A stretch of DNA of 64,000 bases from Bordetella genomosp. 7 (GCF_002261265.1 NZ_NEVK01000004.1:186001-250000); one strand, 5' to 3'. Positions 9,080 through 16,901 are shown, counted from the stretch's first letter. Program-made: numbers and translations. Notes: generated by a model from the letters alone, not told the origin.

Positions 9080-10059
9080 TATTGACCTTCGCGGTACTTC
9101 TGCAGCACCGACATCAGGTCGGCGCCGTAGATGGGTTCATAGGTTTTCCAGACCGGCGCCACGGCGGCGATGAACGGCGCCTTGTCGACCTCGTTGACCT
9201 GCATTCCCTTTTCTTTCAGGCGCGCCACATACTCGGCGTCGCTTTCGGTGATCATCTTGCGTTGTTCGTCGCGCCACTTGTCGGCGGCCGCCTGTACGAC
9301 CTTCTGGTCTTCGGGCGAAATGCGGTTCCAGGTGTGCTTGGCCACGATCAGGCTGGCCGGACCCCATACGTGGCCGGTCAGCGACAAGTACTTCTGCACT
9401 TCGAAGAATGACGAGGTGTAGATGATCGACAAGGGGTTTTCCTGCGCGTCGAACACCTTCTGCTGCAGGGCGGAATACAACTCGCCGAAGGCCAGCGGCG
9501 CGGGATTGGCGCCCAGGGCGGTGAAGGTATCCAGGCGCATCTTGTCGGGCGTGACGCGCGTCTTCAGGCCGTCGAGGTCGGCCGGCGTGTTGATCGGGCC
9601 GCGATTGTTGGTCAGGTGGCGAAAGCCGTTTTCCCACCAGGACAGGATCACCAGGTTCTTGGCCGCTGCCAGTTTGGCCAGCGCCTCCCCCAGCTCGCCG
9701 TCATAGGCCGCGTAGGCTTGCCGGGCGTCCTTCCAGGTGTAGGGCAGCTCGACGATGCCGAACTTCGGCTCCACCGGCTGCAGCGAACCCGAGCCGATGA
9801 TGGCCGCGCCCTGGCTGCCGATCTGCAGGCCTTCGATCATGGTCTTTTCGTTGCCCAGCTGGCCGCTGGGGTAGAGCACGAAGTTGACGCGGCCGTCGGT
9901 CTTTTCCTTGACGTCGGCGGCGAACCCTTCGGCCGCTTTGTGCCAGCTATGGCTGGGCGCCAGCACGTGGCCCAGCTTGATGTCCAGAGCCTGGGCGGGA
10001 GCGGCGAGGGCGATGCCGGCGGTAGCCAGCAGGGTGGTGAGAGTACGGGTCAGCTGCAT
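9079..10059 (-). CDS. dctP: TRAP transporter solute-binding protein
   Basis: 326-residue periplasmic binding protein. The N-terminus is a clear Sec signal ending near APAQA. The mature protein begins LDIKLGHVLAPSHSWHKAAE, and the family's ligand Arg lies in the LKTRVTPDKM region around residue 175. The start at 10059 gives the signal peptide directly; a longer frame to 10218 enters the regulator gene. TRAP binding proteins of this type usually carry a carboxylate; the lyase, hydrolase and dehydrogenase downstream suggest a carboxylic or N-carbamoyl substrate, which is inference. Confidence 0.93.
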   Translation of the reverse strand: MQLTRTLTTLLATAGIALAAPAQALDIKLGHVLAPSHSWHKAAEGFAADVKEKTDGRVNFVLYPSGQLGNEKTMIEGLQIGSQGAAIIGSGSLQPVEPKFGIVELPYTWKDARQAYAAYDGELGEALAKLAAAKNLVILSWWENGFRHLTNNRGPINTPADLDGLKTRVTPDKMRLDTFTALGANPAPLAFGELYSALQQKVFDAQENPLSIIYTSSFFEVQKYLSLTGHVWGPASLIVAKHTWNRISPEDQKVVQAAADKWRDEQRKMITESDAEYVARLKEKGMQVNEVDKAPFIAAVAPVWKTYEPIYGADLMSVLQKYREGQ

Positions 10060-10114
10060 GGTTTTCACCTTGGGATGTTGTTGTCTAGGGGCCTTTCGGG
10101 CGGGATGGCGACAG

Positions 10115-10843
10115 CTAGCGCAGGCCGCCGCTGCCGAAATCTTCTCGCAGGCGTGCCAGGATGCCGACCAGGTGATCGTGCATGGCGTGGCGCGCCCGTA
10201 TGGGGTCGCGATCGACAATGGCGGACAGGATGCGTTCGTGTTCCTGGTGCGCCGCCTGCCAGACCTGGGTGGTGACGAAGTGTTCTTCCAGGCGGCTGAA
10301 TACCGGGCTGGCGGTGCTCAGCTGCCAGATGTGCGAAATGGCGGAAGCCAGCGCGGCATTGCCGCAGGCCTCGGCAATCGCGCCATGGAAAGCGCGATCG
10401 TGCGTGCCGGGGGAGTCGGCCAGCGACATGGCGCGATGAGCCGCCTGGATCGCCGCGATCTGCTCGGCAGAACCGCGCTGGGCGGCGAGCGACACGCATT
10501 CGGGCTCTAGCAGGAGCCGGGTTTCAAGCAGGTCGAAGGGCCCGATATCGCTGGGCTCGGTCGCCACGGGCCCGGCAGCCGTCGCCGGGCCATACTTGCC
10601 GTCTTCGCGCGGCGCAAGGACGAACACGCCGGTGCCTACGCGCACTTCGACATATCCCTCGATTTCCAGGGCAATGAGGGCTTCGCGGATGGAAGAGCGG
10701 CTGACCTGCAGCTGCTCGGCCAGATCCCGTTCGGCCGGCAGGCGCGAGCCGGCGGGGAAATCGCCGGCGCGTATGCGGCTGGCGATCTGGTCGGCGATCA
10801 TGCGATAGAGCCGCGTCACCGCGACGGCGTGGAACGTGCTCAT
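10115..10843 (-). CDS. FCD-type GntR transcriptional regulator
   Basis: 242 residues. The N-terminal winged helix-turn-helix (about residues 10-75) contains the GntR signature AERDLAEQLQVSRSSIREAL. The C-terminal all-helical FCD ligand domain has ETRLLLEPECVSLAAQRG and the metal-ligand region HDRAFHGAIAEA. It lies 56 bp upstream of dctP on the same strand and probably controls the operon and itself. A palindrome 23 bp before its start (10866-10880) is a candidate operator. The inducer would be a carboxylic acid by analogy with the family. Confidence 0.92.
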   Translation of the reverse strand: MSTFHAVAVTRLYRMIADQIASRIRAGDFPAGSRLPAERDLAEQLQVSRSSIREALIALEIEGYVEVRVGTGVFVLAPREDGKYGPATAAGPVATEPSDIGPFDLLETRLLLEPECVSLAAQRGSAEQIAAIQAAHRAMSLADSPGTHDRAFHGAIAEACGNAALASAISHIWQLSTASPVFSRLEEHFVTTQVWQAAHQEHERILSAIVDRDPIRARHAMHDHLVGILARLREDFGSGGLR

Positions 10844-10865
10844 GGGCCTGGATGCCTGGTGGCCT

Positions 10866-10880
10866 AGTGGTCAGGCCACT
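10866..10880. promoter_or_regulatory. Candidate operator of the FCD regulator
   Basis: AGTGGTCAGGCCACT is a perfect 5-bp inverted repeat (AGTGG/CCACT) around TCAGG. FCD/FadR-type regulators typically bind short TGGT-N-ACCA-like palindromes. It sits 23 bp upstream of the regulator start and between the two divergent genes, so autoregulation is plausible. Confidence 0.45.
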
Positions 10881-10930
10881 GACTTTACACAAGCGCTGCC
10901 GTCTTTCCCACTGGGGAAAACCATAGCCCC

Positions 10931-10946
10931 CGGCATGCGTCTTGCG
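10931..10946 (+). promoter_or_regulatory. Sigma-54 promoter candidate for the SDR gene at 11001
   Basis: CGGCAT-GCGTC-TTGCG keeps the GG and GC dinucleotides exactly ten bases apart, as sigma-54 requires, and is 55 bp upstream of the ATG. A TTACAC half-site (10885-10890), resembling the enhancer palindrome seen elsewhere in the island, lies about 45 bp upstream of it. Confidence 0.65.
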
Positions 10947-11000
10947 CCGGCCACGGTGCCGCGCGTCCGCGCGGCGCCAACCGCATCCGGAGATCTGTGT

Positions 11001-11873
11001 ATGTCAGCGAATCAAATTCCCCAGGCAAGCGACGATGGCAAGCCCCGCCAGCAGTCTCAGCCGGGGCGGCAGGACCGCATGTCCCCCCGCCCGGATGGCG
11101 AAGAACGCGATTATCTGCCCGCGGGCAAGCTGCGAGGCCGCTGCGCGGTGATAACGGGCGGCGACAGCGGCATCGGGCGGGCGGTGGCGATCGCGTACGC
11201 CAAAGAGGGCGCCGATGTGCTTGTTACGTATCTGCAAGAGCATGACGATGCGCGCGAAACCGAGAGGCTCGTGACGCAAGCGGGCGCCCGTTGCCTGTTG
11301 GCGGCAGGCGACCTGGGCGACGAGGCGCATCTGGCGAAGGTGGTGGCCATGGCCCGTGAAGCGTTCGGCAGGGTGGACGTGCTGGTCAACAACGCCGCAG
11401 AGCAACACGTCATGGAGACGTTCGAGAACATCAGCCGCGAACAGCTGGAGCGCACCTTCCGCACCAACTTCTTTGCCCTGTTCCGCCTGACGCAGGAAAT
11501 ATTGCCCTTGATGCAGCAAGGCGGCGCGATCGTGAACACGACGTCGGTGACCGCGTACCATGGCAATCCGAAGCTGATCGACTATTCGGCGACCAAGGGC
11601 GCGATCGTGGCCTTTACGCGTTCACTGTCCACCGCGCTGGCCGAGCGGGGAATACGGGTGAACGCGGTCGCGCCGGGCCCTATCTGGACGCCGTTGATTC
11701 CTTCGACTTTCCCCGAGGACAGCCTGGAATCGTTCGGCAAGAACACACCCATGGGCCGGCCGGGCCAGCCCGATGAGGTCGCGCCGTGCTTTGTGTTTCT
11801 GGCCAGCGATGACGCCAGCTATATGTCGGGGCAGGTGCTGCATCCGAACGGCGGGCAGATTGTCAACGGGTGA
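11001..11873 (+). CDS. SDR-family oxidoreductase, YghA-like
   Basis: 290-residue short-chain dehydrogenase. After a 45-residue polar leader it shows the coenzyme motif GGDSGIGRAVA, the NNAAEQH segment, the active-site Ser in NTTSVTAYHG, and YSATKGA with the catalytic Tyr and Lys. Long-leader SDRs of this type (E. coli YghA, Bacillus general-stress homologues) are typical stress-induced proteins of unknown substrate. The start at 11001 has a GGAGAT site; the frame stays open further upstream but crosses the promoter. The upstream -24/-12 element suggests sigma-54 control. The C-terminus (VLHPNGGQIVNG) is intact. Confidence 0.9.
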   Translation: MSANQIPQASDDGKPRQQSQPGRQDRMSPRPDGEERDYLPAGKLRGRCAVITGGDSGIGRAVAIAYAKEGADVLVTYLQEHDDARETERLVTQAGARCLLAAGDLGDEAHLAKVVAMAREAFGRVDVLVNNAAEQHVMETFENISREQLERTFRTNFFALFRLTQEILPLMQQGGAIVNTTSVTAYHGNPKLIDYSATKGAIVAFTRSLSTALAERGIRVNAVAPGPIWTPLIPSTFPEDSLESFGKNTPMGRPGQPDEVAPCFVFLASDDASYMSGQVLHPNGGQIVNG

Positions 11874-11876
11874 CCC

Positions 11877-11919
11877 GCGAACGATGGCGTGCGACGCGCA
11901 GGCGCGCGCCATCGTTCGC
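11877..11919. terminator. Hairpin between convergent genes
   Basis: A perfect 13-bp stem, GCGAACGATGGCG (11877-11889) with CGCCATCGTTCGC (11907-11919), with a 17-nt loop, lies between the converging SDR and BON genes. It has no T-tract, so it is only a candidate bidirectional terminator. Confidence 0.5.
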
Positions 11920-11926
11920 ATGCGAC

Positions 11927-12244
11927 TTACTTGCCGCGGATCTGGATGTCGTTGCGCACTTCCTTGACGCCATCCACGCCGCGCGCCGCCTGTACCGCCT
12001 GCGATGCGGCGTCTTTGCTAGGCACAAAGCCGCTCAACTGCACGACGCCGTTATAGGTTTCCACTTGCACGTCTGCGGCGGACACGCCCTCGGTCTGGAC
12101 GAGGGCTGCCTTGACGCGCGCCGTCGTCGCCGTGTCGTCGGTGTATTGGCCCGCGCTGCGATGTCCGTCGTGCGCGGCGCAGGCGGCCAGCGTAGCGGCC
12201 AGCGCAGCCGCGCCCAGGGCTTTGAGAAGGCGGGTGTTCTTCAT
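11927..12244 (-). CDS. BON-domain lipoprotein
   Basis: 105 residues. The N-terminus is a lipoprotein signal with a lipobox ending in Cys (LAATLAAC-A), so the mature protein is lipid-anchored in the envelope. One BON domain follows (about residues 38-103: TTARVKAALVQTEGVSAADV, VVQLSGFVPS). BON proteins such as OsmY and DolP bind membranes and protect the envelope under osmotic stress. It is divergent from the 12453 gene, and both have sigma-54-type promoters. The gene ends facing the SDR gene. Confidence 0.88.
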   Translation of the reverse strand: MKNTRLLKALGAAALAATLAACAAHDGHRSAGQYTDDTATTARVKAALVQTEGVSAADVQVETYNGVVQLSGFVPSKDAASQAVQAARGVDGVKEVRNDIQIRGK

Positions 12245-12290
12245 GACTACTCCTTATTGGTTTACGGGCACAAGCGCCCGCGCCGGTGGC

Positions 12291-12306
12291 CGCAAATCGC
12301 GTGCCC
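12291..12306 (-). promoter_or_regulatory. Sigma-54 promoter candidate for the BON lipoprotein
   Basis: Read on the minus strand: GGGCAC-GCGAT-TTGCG, with GG-N10-GC spacing. It lies 47 bp before the start at 12244. It matches the TGGCAC-N5-TTGC consensus except at the first base. Confidence 0.7.
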
Positions 12307-12323
12307 GCTGGCGTGTGCGGGAT

Positions 12324-12339
12324 TTACCTGTCTATGTAA
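12324..12339. promoter_or_regulatory. Candidate enhancer site TTAC-N8-GTAA
   Basis: TTAC-CTGTCTAT-GTAA lies between two divergent sigma-54-type promoters (12291-12306 and 12401-12416). The same spaced palindrome occurs at 14532-14547 and 59545-59560, each time within about 60 bp upstream of such promoters. Confidence 0.5.
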
Positions 12340-12400
12340 CGCTGGCGGGCTGCAGGATGGGCCGATACGGGCCGGCCCCGGCGCTGCGCCGGCCATGCGC

Positions 12401-12416
12401 GGGCATGGAGGTTGCG
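12401..12416 (+). promoter_or_regulatory. Sigma-54 promoter candidate for the 12453 gene
   Basis: GGGCAT-GGAGG-TTGCG, GG-N10-GC spacing, 37 bp before the ATG at 12453. Confidence 0.65.
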
Positions 12417-12452
12417 ATAACGAAGACTCTGACCACTGTTTAGGAGACTCAC

Positions 12453-12824
12453 ATGAAGCGTGAACTACTTTCCCTGACCGCGGCTGTGGCGATGATGGGC
12501 GCGATGGCGTCAGGCGCTTATGCGCAGTCGACCCCGGATACGGGCACGCCGTCGAGCACTTCGCCCTCGACCACGCCCAACGACAGTACGGCCGTGCCGC
12601 CCAATACGCCGGTGCCTCCCGGACAGGTTCCCCCCGCTGGAGAAACCAATCCGGCGCACCGTGACCAGGGCTCGATGAGCACGCATGGCAGCACGTCGAC
12701 GGCTCCGGGTCATCAAGGAGCGCCGGGCAGCGCGACGGGTATGCCCACCACGCAGGACCAGGTGCCCAACCGCAATGAGCCGGGCACGACGGATCCGAAG
12801 ATGCCCAACACGGGCGGGAAGTGA
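12453..12824 (+). CDS. Secreted low-complexity Pro/Thr/Ser-rich protein
   Basis: 123 residues: a clear Sec signal (MKRELLSLTAAVAMMGAMASGAYA, cleavage after AYA), then about 99 residues of Pro, Thr, Ser, Gly and Asn with no hydrophobic core, such as STPDTGTPSSTSPSTTPNDS. I do not recognise a family. The mature part is almost certainly disordered. A GGAG site precedes the ATG, and a -24/-12 element lies 37 bp upstream. It looks like the small envelope stress proteins that co-occur in the island, but no function can be assigned. Confidence 0.75.
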   Translation: MKRELLSLTAAVAMMGAMASGAYAQSTPDTGTPSSTSPSTTPNDSTAVPPNTPVPPGQVPPAGETNPAHRDQGSMSTHGSTSTAPGHQGAPGSATGMPTTQDQVPNRNEPGTTDPKMPNTGGK

Positions 12825-12831
12825 TAACGCG

Positions 12832-12859
12832 GATCCCGGGGCGGCAGCGCCCCGGGGTC
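12832..12859 (+). terminator. GC-rich hairpin after the 12453 gene
   Basis: A stem of about 12 bp (12832-12843 with 12848-12859, GCAG loop) begins a few bases after the stop codon. It has no T-tract, so termination would be weak or Rho-assisted. Confidence 0.45.
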
Positions 12860-12888
12860 ATGCCGCAACCACCGCGCGCAAAGAAAAG

Positions 12889-12918
12889 CGGCGCTGCCTG
12901 CACCCCCAGGCAGCGCCG
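12889..12918 (-). terminator. Rho-independent terminator of rpoN
   Basis: CGGCGCTGCCTG and CAGGCAGCGCCG form a perfect 12-bp stem around a 6-nt loop. On the minus strand it is followed by CTTTTCTTT, the U-rich tail expected just downstream of rpoN. A weaker T-rich tail on the plus side may also serve the 12453 gene. Confidence 0.75.
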
Positions 12919-12929
12919 TCTGTATTGAT

Positions 12930-12985
12930 GCGCGGCCGGCCAGGCGCGGCCGGCGAGGCGCGGCCGGCCGGGTGCGGCCGGCCAG
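12930..12985. repeat. Short GC tandem repeat
   Basis: Four imperfect copies of a 14-15 bp unit with the core GCGGCCGGC lie between the rpoN terminator and the rpoN stop codon. They probably arose by slippage; no function is visible. Confidence 0.7.
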
Positions 12986-12990
12986 GTGCG

Positions 12991-14415
12991 TCAGTACTGC
13001 CGACGCATTTCAGCCGGCGGTCGCTTCAACTGGGCGCGGTATTTGGATACGGTGCGGCGCGCCACGACAATGCCGTCGGCTGCCAGCCTGCTGGCCAGCG
13101 CCACGTCCGACAGCGGCATGCGAGGATCTTCGTTGTCGATCAGATCGGCGATCAGCGCGCGCACCGCGCCCGCCGAGCAAGAGCCGCCGGTGTCGGTAGC
13201 CAGCTCGCGCGAGAAAAAATACTTGAATTCCAGAATGCCCATCGGGGTCGCCATGTACTTGTTGGCCGTCGCCCGCGACACCGTGGATTCATGGATATCG
13301 AGTTCGGCCGACACTTCGCGCAGCATCAGTGGGCGCAGCGCCACCGGCCCGTATTCGAAGAACATGTGCTGCAAGCGGACAATGGCTTCGGCCACACGCT
13401 GTATCGTGCTGTAGCGTTGTTCGACGTTGCGCACCAGCCAGCGTGCTTCCTGCAGTTCCTGCGCCATGGGCCCGCGATCGCGATAGCGCGTGGTCCGGAA
13501 CAGGTCGGCATACGCGCGATGCAGCCGAGGCTGCGGAACGGCGCCGCGGTTGCAATGCACCTTCCACTGGCCATTTTCCTTGCGGACAATGACGTCCGGA
13601 ACAATGTAGGCGGGCGGCGCCTGGTCATAGCGCCGGCCCGGGCGCGGATCGAGCGAACGTATGATGTCGCAGGCCTGCCTCAGTTCCGACTCGCTGGAAC
13701 CGACCGCGCGCTGCAGCGCTTCATAGTCGTGACGGGCCAGCACGTTCAGGTGTTCATCGACAATACGGCGCGCCAGGGCAACGCCCGCGCGCTGCTCGTC
13801 CATGGCCTGCAGTTGCAGGGTCAGGCATTCTTTCAGGTCGCGCGCACCGAGCCCCGGCACATCCAGTTGCTGCACCAGGCGCAACGCGGCGCGCCACTCG
13901 CTTTCATCGGGCGGCGTGCCAAAGATGGAATTGTCGGCCAGTTCATCCAGCGGCTGGCGCAGGTAGCCGTCTTCGTCCAGCGCCTGCACGATGTACTGCG
14001 CCAACAGGCGGTCACGCGGCGAAAGGCGGTAGGTGCGCAGTTCCTGGTCCAGGCGCTCCTGCAACGAGATGGACGCGCCCACCCACTGGCCCATGTCCAT
14101 GGGCGCGCCGTCGTGGGTATGGCGCGATGCGGGGTAGTCGCCAGAGTACTCGACGGGGCCGTTCTCGCTGGCAATGATTGATGGCGCGATAGCCTGGGCC
14201 GGTTCCACCGGCGTGTTCGTGCCGTCGGCTTCATCGCCCGCCATATATGCGGGAAGGTTTTCTTCGTCTTCTTCCAGGAACGGGTTTTCGACCAGCGCTT
14301 GCCGCACTTCCTGATTGAACTCCAGGGCTGACATCTGCAGCAGCTTGACCGACTGTTGCAGGCGGGGCGTCAGTGCGGTTTGTTGGCGCAAGCGCAACTC
14401 TGTAGCGTGAATCAA
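12991..14415 (-). CDS. rpoN: RNA polymerase sigma-54 factor
   Basis: 474 residues. Region I is Gln/Leu-rich (LRQQTALTPRLQQSVKLLQM), an acidic linker follows (residues 45-75), then the core-binding domain, the helix-turn-helix around residues 350-385, and the C-terminal RpoN box ARRTVSKYRAQLKRPPAEMRRQY-type, where the -24 GG is read. The start is most likely the TTG at 14415, because AGGAGA sits five bases upstream and the next residues match the family N-terminus; no ATG fits. Neighbours are not the usual lptB/hpf cluster, so this is probably a second, dedicated rpoN copy (inference). A near-consensus sigma-54 promoter 48 bp upstream suggests that it is autoregulated. Confidence 0.93.
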   Translation of the reverse strand: MIHATELRLRQQTALTPRLQQSVKLLQMSALEFNQEVRQALVENPFLEEDEENLPAYMAGDEADGTNTPVEPAQAIAPSIIASENGPVEYSGDYPASRHTHDGAPMDMGQWVGASISLQERLDQELRTYRLSPRDRLLAQYIVQALDEDGYLRQPLDELADNSIFGTPPDESEWRAALRLVQQLDVPGLGARDLKECLTLQLQAMDEQRAGVALARRIVDEHLNVLARHDYEALQRAVGSSESELRQACDIIRSLDPRPGRRYDQAPPAYIVPDVIVRKENGQWKVHCNRGAVPQPRLHRAYADLFRTTRYRDRGPMAQELQEARWLVRNVEQRYSTIQRVAEAIVRLQHMFFEYGPVALRPLMLREVSAELDIHESTVSRATANKYMATPMGILEFKYFFSRELATDTGGSCSAGAVRALIADLIDNEDPRMPLSDVALASRLAADGIVVARRTVSKYRAQLKRPPAEMRRQY

Positions 14416-14461
14416 CGTTGTCTCCTTTTTACGGCGATATCCAACAGAACACTCGTAAGCA

Positions 14462-14477
14462 TGCAAGATCCATGCCA
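14462..14477 (-). promoter_or_regulatory. Sigma-54 promoter candidate for rpoN itself
   Basis: Minus strand TGGCAT-GGATC-TTGCA: the best match in the window to TGGCAC-N5-TTGCA, with one change. It is 48 bp before the TTG start of rpoN. It implies positive autoregulation. Confidence 0.75.
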
Positions 14478-14531
14478 GTTCGTCGGCCCCAGCGGGGCGT
14501 CCGCAAGAGGGATGCCCGGCGCGTCCGTTTC

Positions 14532-14547
14532 TTACGGCGCCGTGTAA
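14532..14547. promoter_or_regulatory. Candidate enhancer site TTAC-N8-GTAA
   Basis: TTAC-GGCGCCGT-GTAA extends to a TTCTTAC/GTAAGAA inverted repeat. Its centre is about 64 bp from the rpoN promoter GG and about 61 bp from the GG of the divergent promoter at 14599, so it is almost equidistant between the two. Confidence 0.6.
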
Positions 14548-14598
14548 GAAGTGCCGGAGCCGGCGTGCGCCGCCGTACGTCTGCCCGGACCGCAGAGA

Positions 14599-14614
14599 CG
14601 GCATAGTGCTTGCG
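14599..14614 (+). promoter_or_regulatory. Sigma-54 promoter candidate for the glycosyltransferase gene
   Basis: CGGCAT-AGTGC-TTGCG with GG-N10-GC spacing, 57 bp before the ATG at 14672. It is divergent from the rpoN promoter. Confidence 0.65.
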
Positions 14615-14671
14615 ACTCTGGCGGGCAGCGCCTGGCAGTGACGGCGTCCAGTCCCGTATGGAGAATCCTTT

Positions 14672-15937
14672 ATGAAGAAGATCGCGATTGTCAGCGAACA
14701 TGCCTCGCCCCTGGCGCGAGCCGGCAGTGTCGACAGCGGTGGGCAGAACATTTATGTCGCCCAGACGGCCAGGCAGTTCGCGGCGGCGGGACATGAGGTA
14801 GATATTTTCACGCGCCGAGATGACCCCATGCTGGCCCAAGTGGTGGCCTGGCAGCCGCGCATCCGTGTGATACACGTGCCGGCGGGCCCCGCGCGGTATG
14901 TGCCCAAAGAAGACTTGCTGCCGTATATGGACGACTTCGCAGCTTTTCTGTCGCGGCACGTCGCCCAGCAGTCACGTCCCTACGATGTGATTCACGCAAA
15001 CTTCTTCATGTCGGCGTATGCCAGCCTGGAGGTGGCGCGGCGCTTCGGCACGCCGCTGGTGGTGACGTTTCATGCGCTGGGTCGCGTGCGGCGACTGCAT
15101 CAGCGCGAAGCCGACCGTTTTCCCGACAGCCGCTTCGATATCGAAAGCACGGTGGTGCGCGAGGCGGGCCTCATCATCGCCGAATGCCCGCAGGACAGGC
15201 GCGACCTGCTGGATCTCTACGACGCGGATCCGGGCCGCATCCGCGTCGTGCCCTGCGGCTATGATCCGGGCGAAATGGCGCCCGTCGATGCGAACGTGGC
15301 GCGCCGGCGCCTGGGCTGGCAGGAAGGGGACTTCCGCGTGCTGCAGCTGGGCCGGATGGTGCAGCGCAAAGGCGTGGACAACGTGATCGAAGCCCTGGGA
15401 GTGCTGCGCGACCGTTACGGCAGGGCAGCGCGTCTTTGCGTGGTGGGCGGCGATGAACGCGATGGCCCCGAGCTGGCGCGGTTGCGCCAGGTGGCAGAGC
15501 AGGCCGGCGTCACGGCGTGCGTGGATTTCGTCGGCCGCAAAGACCGCGATGAGTTGAAGTGGTATTACAGCGCGAGCGATGTCTTCGTGACCACGCCGTG
15601 GTACGAGCCATTCGGGATCACGCCCGTGGAGGCCATGGCTTGCGGGCGGCCGGTGGTGGGGTCGGACACGGGCGGCATACGCAGCACGATCAAGGACGGC
15701 AAGACTGGCTTTCTGGTGCCCGCCCGCGATCCGCAGGCGCTTGCCGCGCGATTGGCCCAACTGGCAAGCGACGCGACATTGCGCCAGAAGATGGGATGGG
15801 CGGGGGCACGGCGCGCGCGCCGCCTGTTCACGTGGCAGCAGGTGGGCAAGGACTTGCTGGCTGTGTATGACGAGCTGGCCGTGCGCACGCGAGCGCCAGC
15901 CCGGCGTTATACGCGGCCGCAGGAGCTGGCGGCCTGA
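14672..15937 (+). CDS. GT4-family glycosyltransferase (GT-B fold)
   Basis: 421 residues. The N-terminal half has the sucrose-synthase/phosphate-type loop DSGGQNIYVAQTARQFAAAGHEVDIFTRRD. The C-terminal half has the nucleotide-sugar block EPFGITPVEAMACGRPVVGSDTGG with the E-x7-E pair. It is closest in style to sucrose-phosphate-synthase-like and mycothiol-type (MshA) transferases, so acceptor and product cannot be named. There is no membrane segment. It stands alone, divergent from rpoN and behind a sigma-54-type promoter, in an island devoted to storage and compatible sugars. Confidence 0.88.
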   Translation: MKKIAIVSEHASPLARAGSVDSGGQNIYVAQTARQFAAAGHEVDIFTRRDDPMLAQVVAWQPRIRVIHVPAGPARYVPKEDLLPYMDDFAAFLSRHVAQQSRPYDVIHANFFMSAYASLEVARRFGTPLVVTFHALGRVRRLHQREADRFPDSRFDIESTVVREAGLIIAECPQDRRDLLDLYDADPGRIRVVPCGYDPGEMAPVDANVARRRLGWQEGDFRVLQLGRMVQRKGVDNVIEALGVLRDRYGRAARLCVVGGDERDGPELARLRQVAEQAGVTACVDFVGRKDRDELKWYYSASDVFVTTPWYEPFGITPVEAMACGRPVVGSDTGGIRSTIKDGKTGFLVPARDPQALAARLAQLASDATLRQKMGWAGARRARRLFTWQQVGKDLLAVYDELAVRTRAPARRYTRPQELAA

Positions 15938-15954
15938 CGCAGGGGGTAGGGGGA

Positions 15955-15987
15955 AGTGCGGGCCGCGGCGAGCGGCCGCGCCGCACT
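15955..15987. terminator. Hairpin between convergent genes
   Basis: AGTGCGG (15955-15961) pairs with CCGCACT (15981-15987), with an inner GCCGC/GCGGC stem, in the 63-bp gap between the converging glycosyltransferase and DUF421 genes. It has no T-tract. Confidence 0.45.
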
Positions 15988-16000
15988 GGCGAGCCGCAGG

Positions 16001-16495
16001 TCAGGGCGCGCCCGGCCGCTTCAGCACGCTGATATTGCCGTCGGGCTCGATATAGGCGCGACTGACGTCGGCCAGGCCGTGGCAGCCCTGTTGCCTCAAT
16101 TCGCTCAACAATTCGTCGGGTGTGATGTATTCGCGCCGCATATTGCGACGCAGCATCCGGCCATCGCGTACCAGGCATATCTGCTTGGGTTCCAGCATCC
16201 TGTCCAGCCAGGGCAGAAAATAGGTCAGGCGGTCGATCAGAGCCACCCATCCGACGATTACCGCCACCAGGATCGCGCCATCGGTGATGGACTGGTACTG
16301 CCCCGCCATGCCGTTCTGCGCGGCGTCGGCAATCAGCACCAGCACCAGCATGTCGGCCACGCCCATCGATCCGATATCGCGCCGCCCCGCTATGCGCAGG
16401 AGAATCAGTATGAACCAGTACATTGCCGATCCGCGCACGAAGAGCTCCAGCGGCGGCACCGTCAGACGAAACAGTTCCGGCCAATTCACATCCAT
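16001..16495 (-). CDS. DUF421 / YetF-like membrane protein
   Basis: 164 residues. Three hydrophobic segments (about residues 22-40, 48-66, 72-92) are followed by a cytosolic domain with the conserved LVRDGRMLRRNMRREYITPDELLSELRQQG region and a final IEPDGNISVLKR strand. This matches the YetF/DUF421 family, whose Bacillus members are needed for germination or envelope functions of unknown mechanism. It lies 55 bp downstream of the small acidic gene at 16551 and may share the sigma-54-type promoter at 16886. Confidence 0.88.
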   Translation of the reverse strand: MDVNWPELFRLTVPPLELFVRGSAMYWFILILLRIAGRRDIGSMGVADMLVLVLIADAAQNGMAGQYQSITDGAILVAVIVGWVALIDRLTYFLPWLDRMLEPKQICLVRDGRMLRRNMRREYITPDELLSELRQQGCHGLADVSRAYIEPDGNISVLKRPGAP

Positions 16496-16550
16496 GGCCC
16501 AGCTCCATTAGTTACCAGTGCAGTGGGGGCCGCCTGACAGCGGCCTGGCT

Positions 16551-16835
16551 TCAGTCCGGCTGGCCGCCGTTGCGGGCCGGATCGGGGCGCGTGCGCGCGA
16601 GTCCGGCTTCTTCTTCGTCCACGATGCGGTCCGTCTCGATGTCGGCGCCGCTGTCCTCATCCAGGGTGGGCTCCACGCTTTCGCGCTCGCCCGTGCCCTG
16701 GGAGTCGGTGTCGTGGTCGCCGCCCGGGCCGGGCAGGTCGCTGCCCGAATCCGACGAATCGCTGGGGCCCAGGCCTGGCGGACGAGGCACTGCGCGAAAG
16801 GGAAACGGCGAGACCGGAAGCATTGCTTGTGACAT
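16551..16835 (-). CDS. Small acidic, probably disordered protein
   Basis: 94 residues rich in Pro, Gly, Ser, Asp and Glu, with an acidic middle (DEDSGADIETDRIVDEEEAG). There is no signal peptide and no known domain; family unknown. Support comes from codon use, a good GGAGC site before the ATG and a near-consensus -24/-12 element 51 bp upstream. It is divergent from another small hydrophilic gene at 16966. Confidence 0.65.
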   Translation of the reverse strand: MSQAMLPVSPFPFRAVPRPPGLGPSDSSDSGSDLPGPGGDHDTDSQGTGERESVEPTLDEDSGADIETDRIVDEEEAGLARTRPDPARNGGQPD

Positions 16836-16885
16836 GGTTCAGCTCCTTGGCGTAGGGGCGCGCCCGCGGCGCCCGCCGGGCTTAT

Positions 16886-16901
16886 CGCAAACGCCGTGCC
16901 C
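16886..16901 (-). promoter_or_regulatory. Sigma-54 promoter candidate for the 16835 gene
   Basis: Minus strand GGGCAC-GGCGT-TTGCG, GG-N10-GC, 51 bp before the start at 16835. It lies only 11 bp from the divergent element at 16913, so the two polymerase footprints would overlap. Confidence 0.7.
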
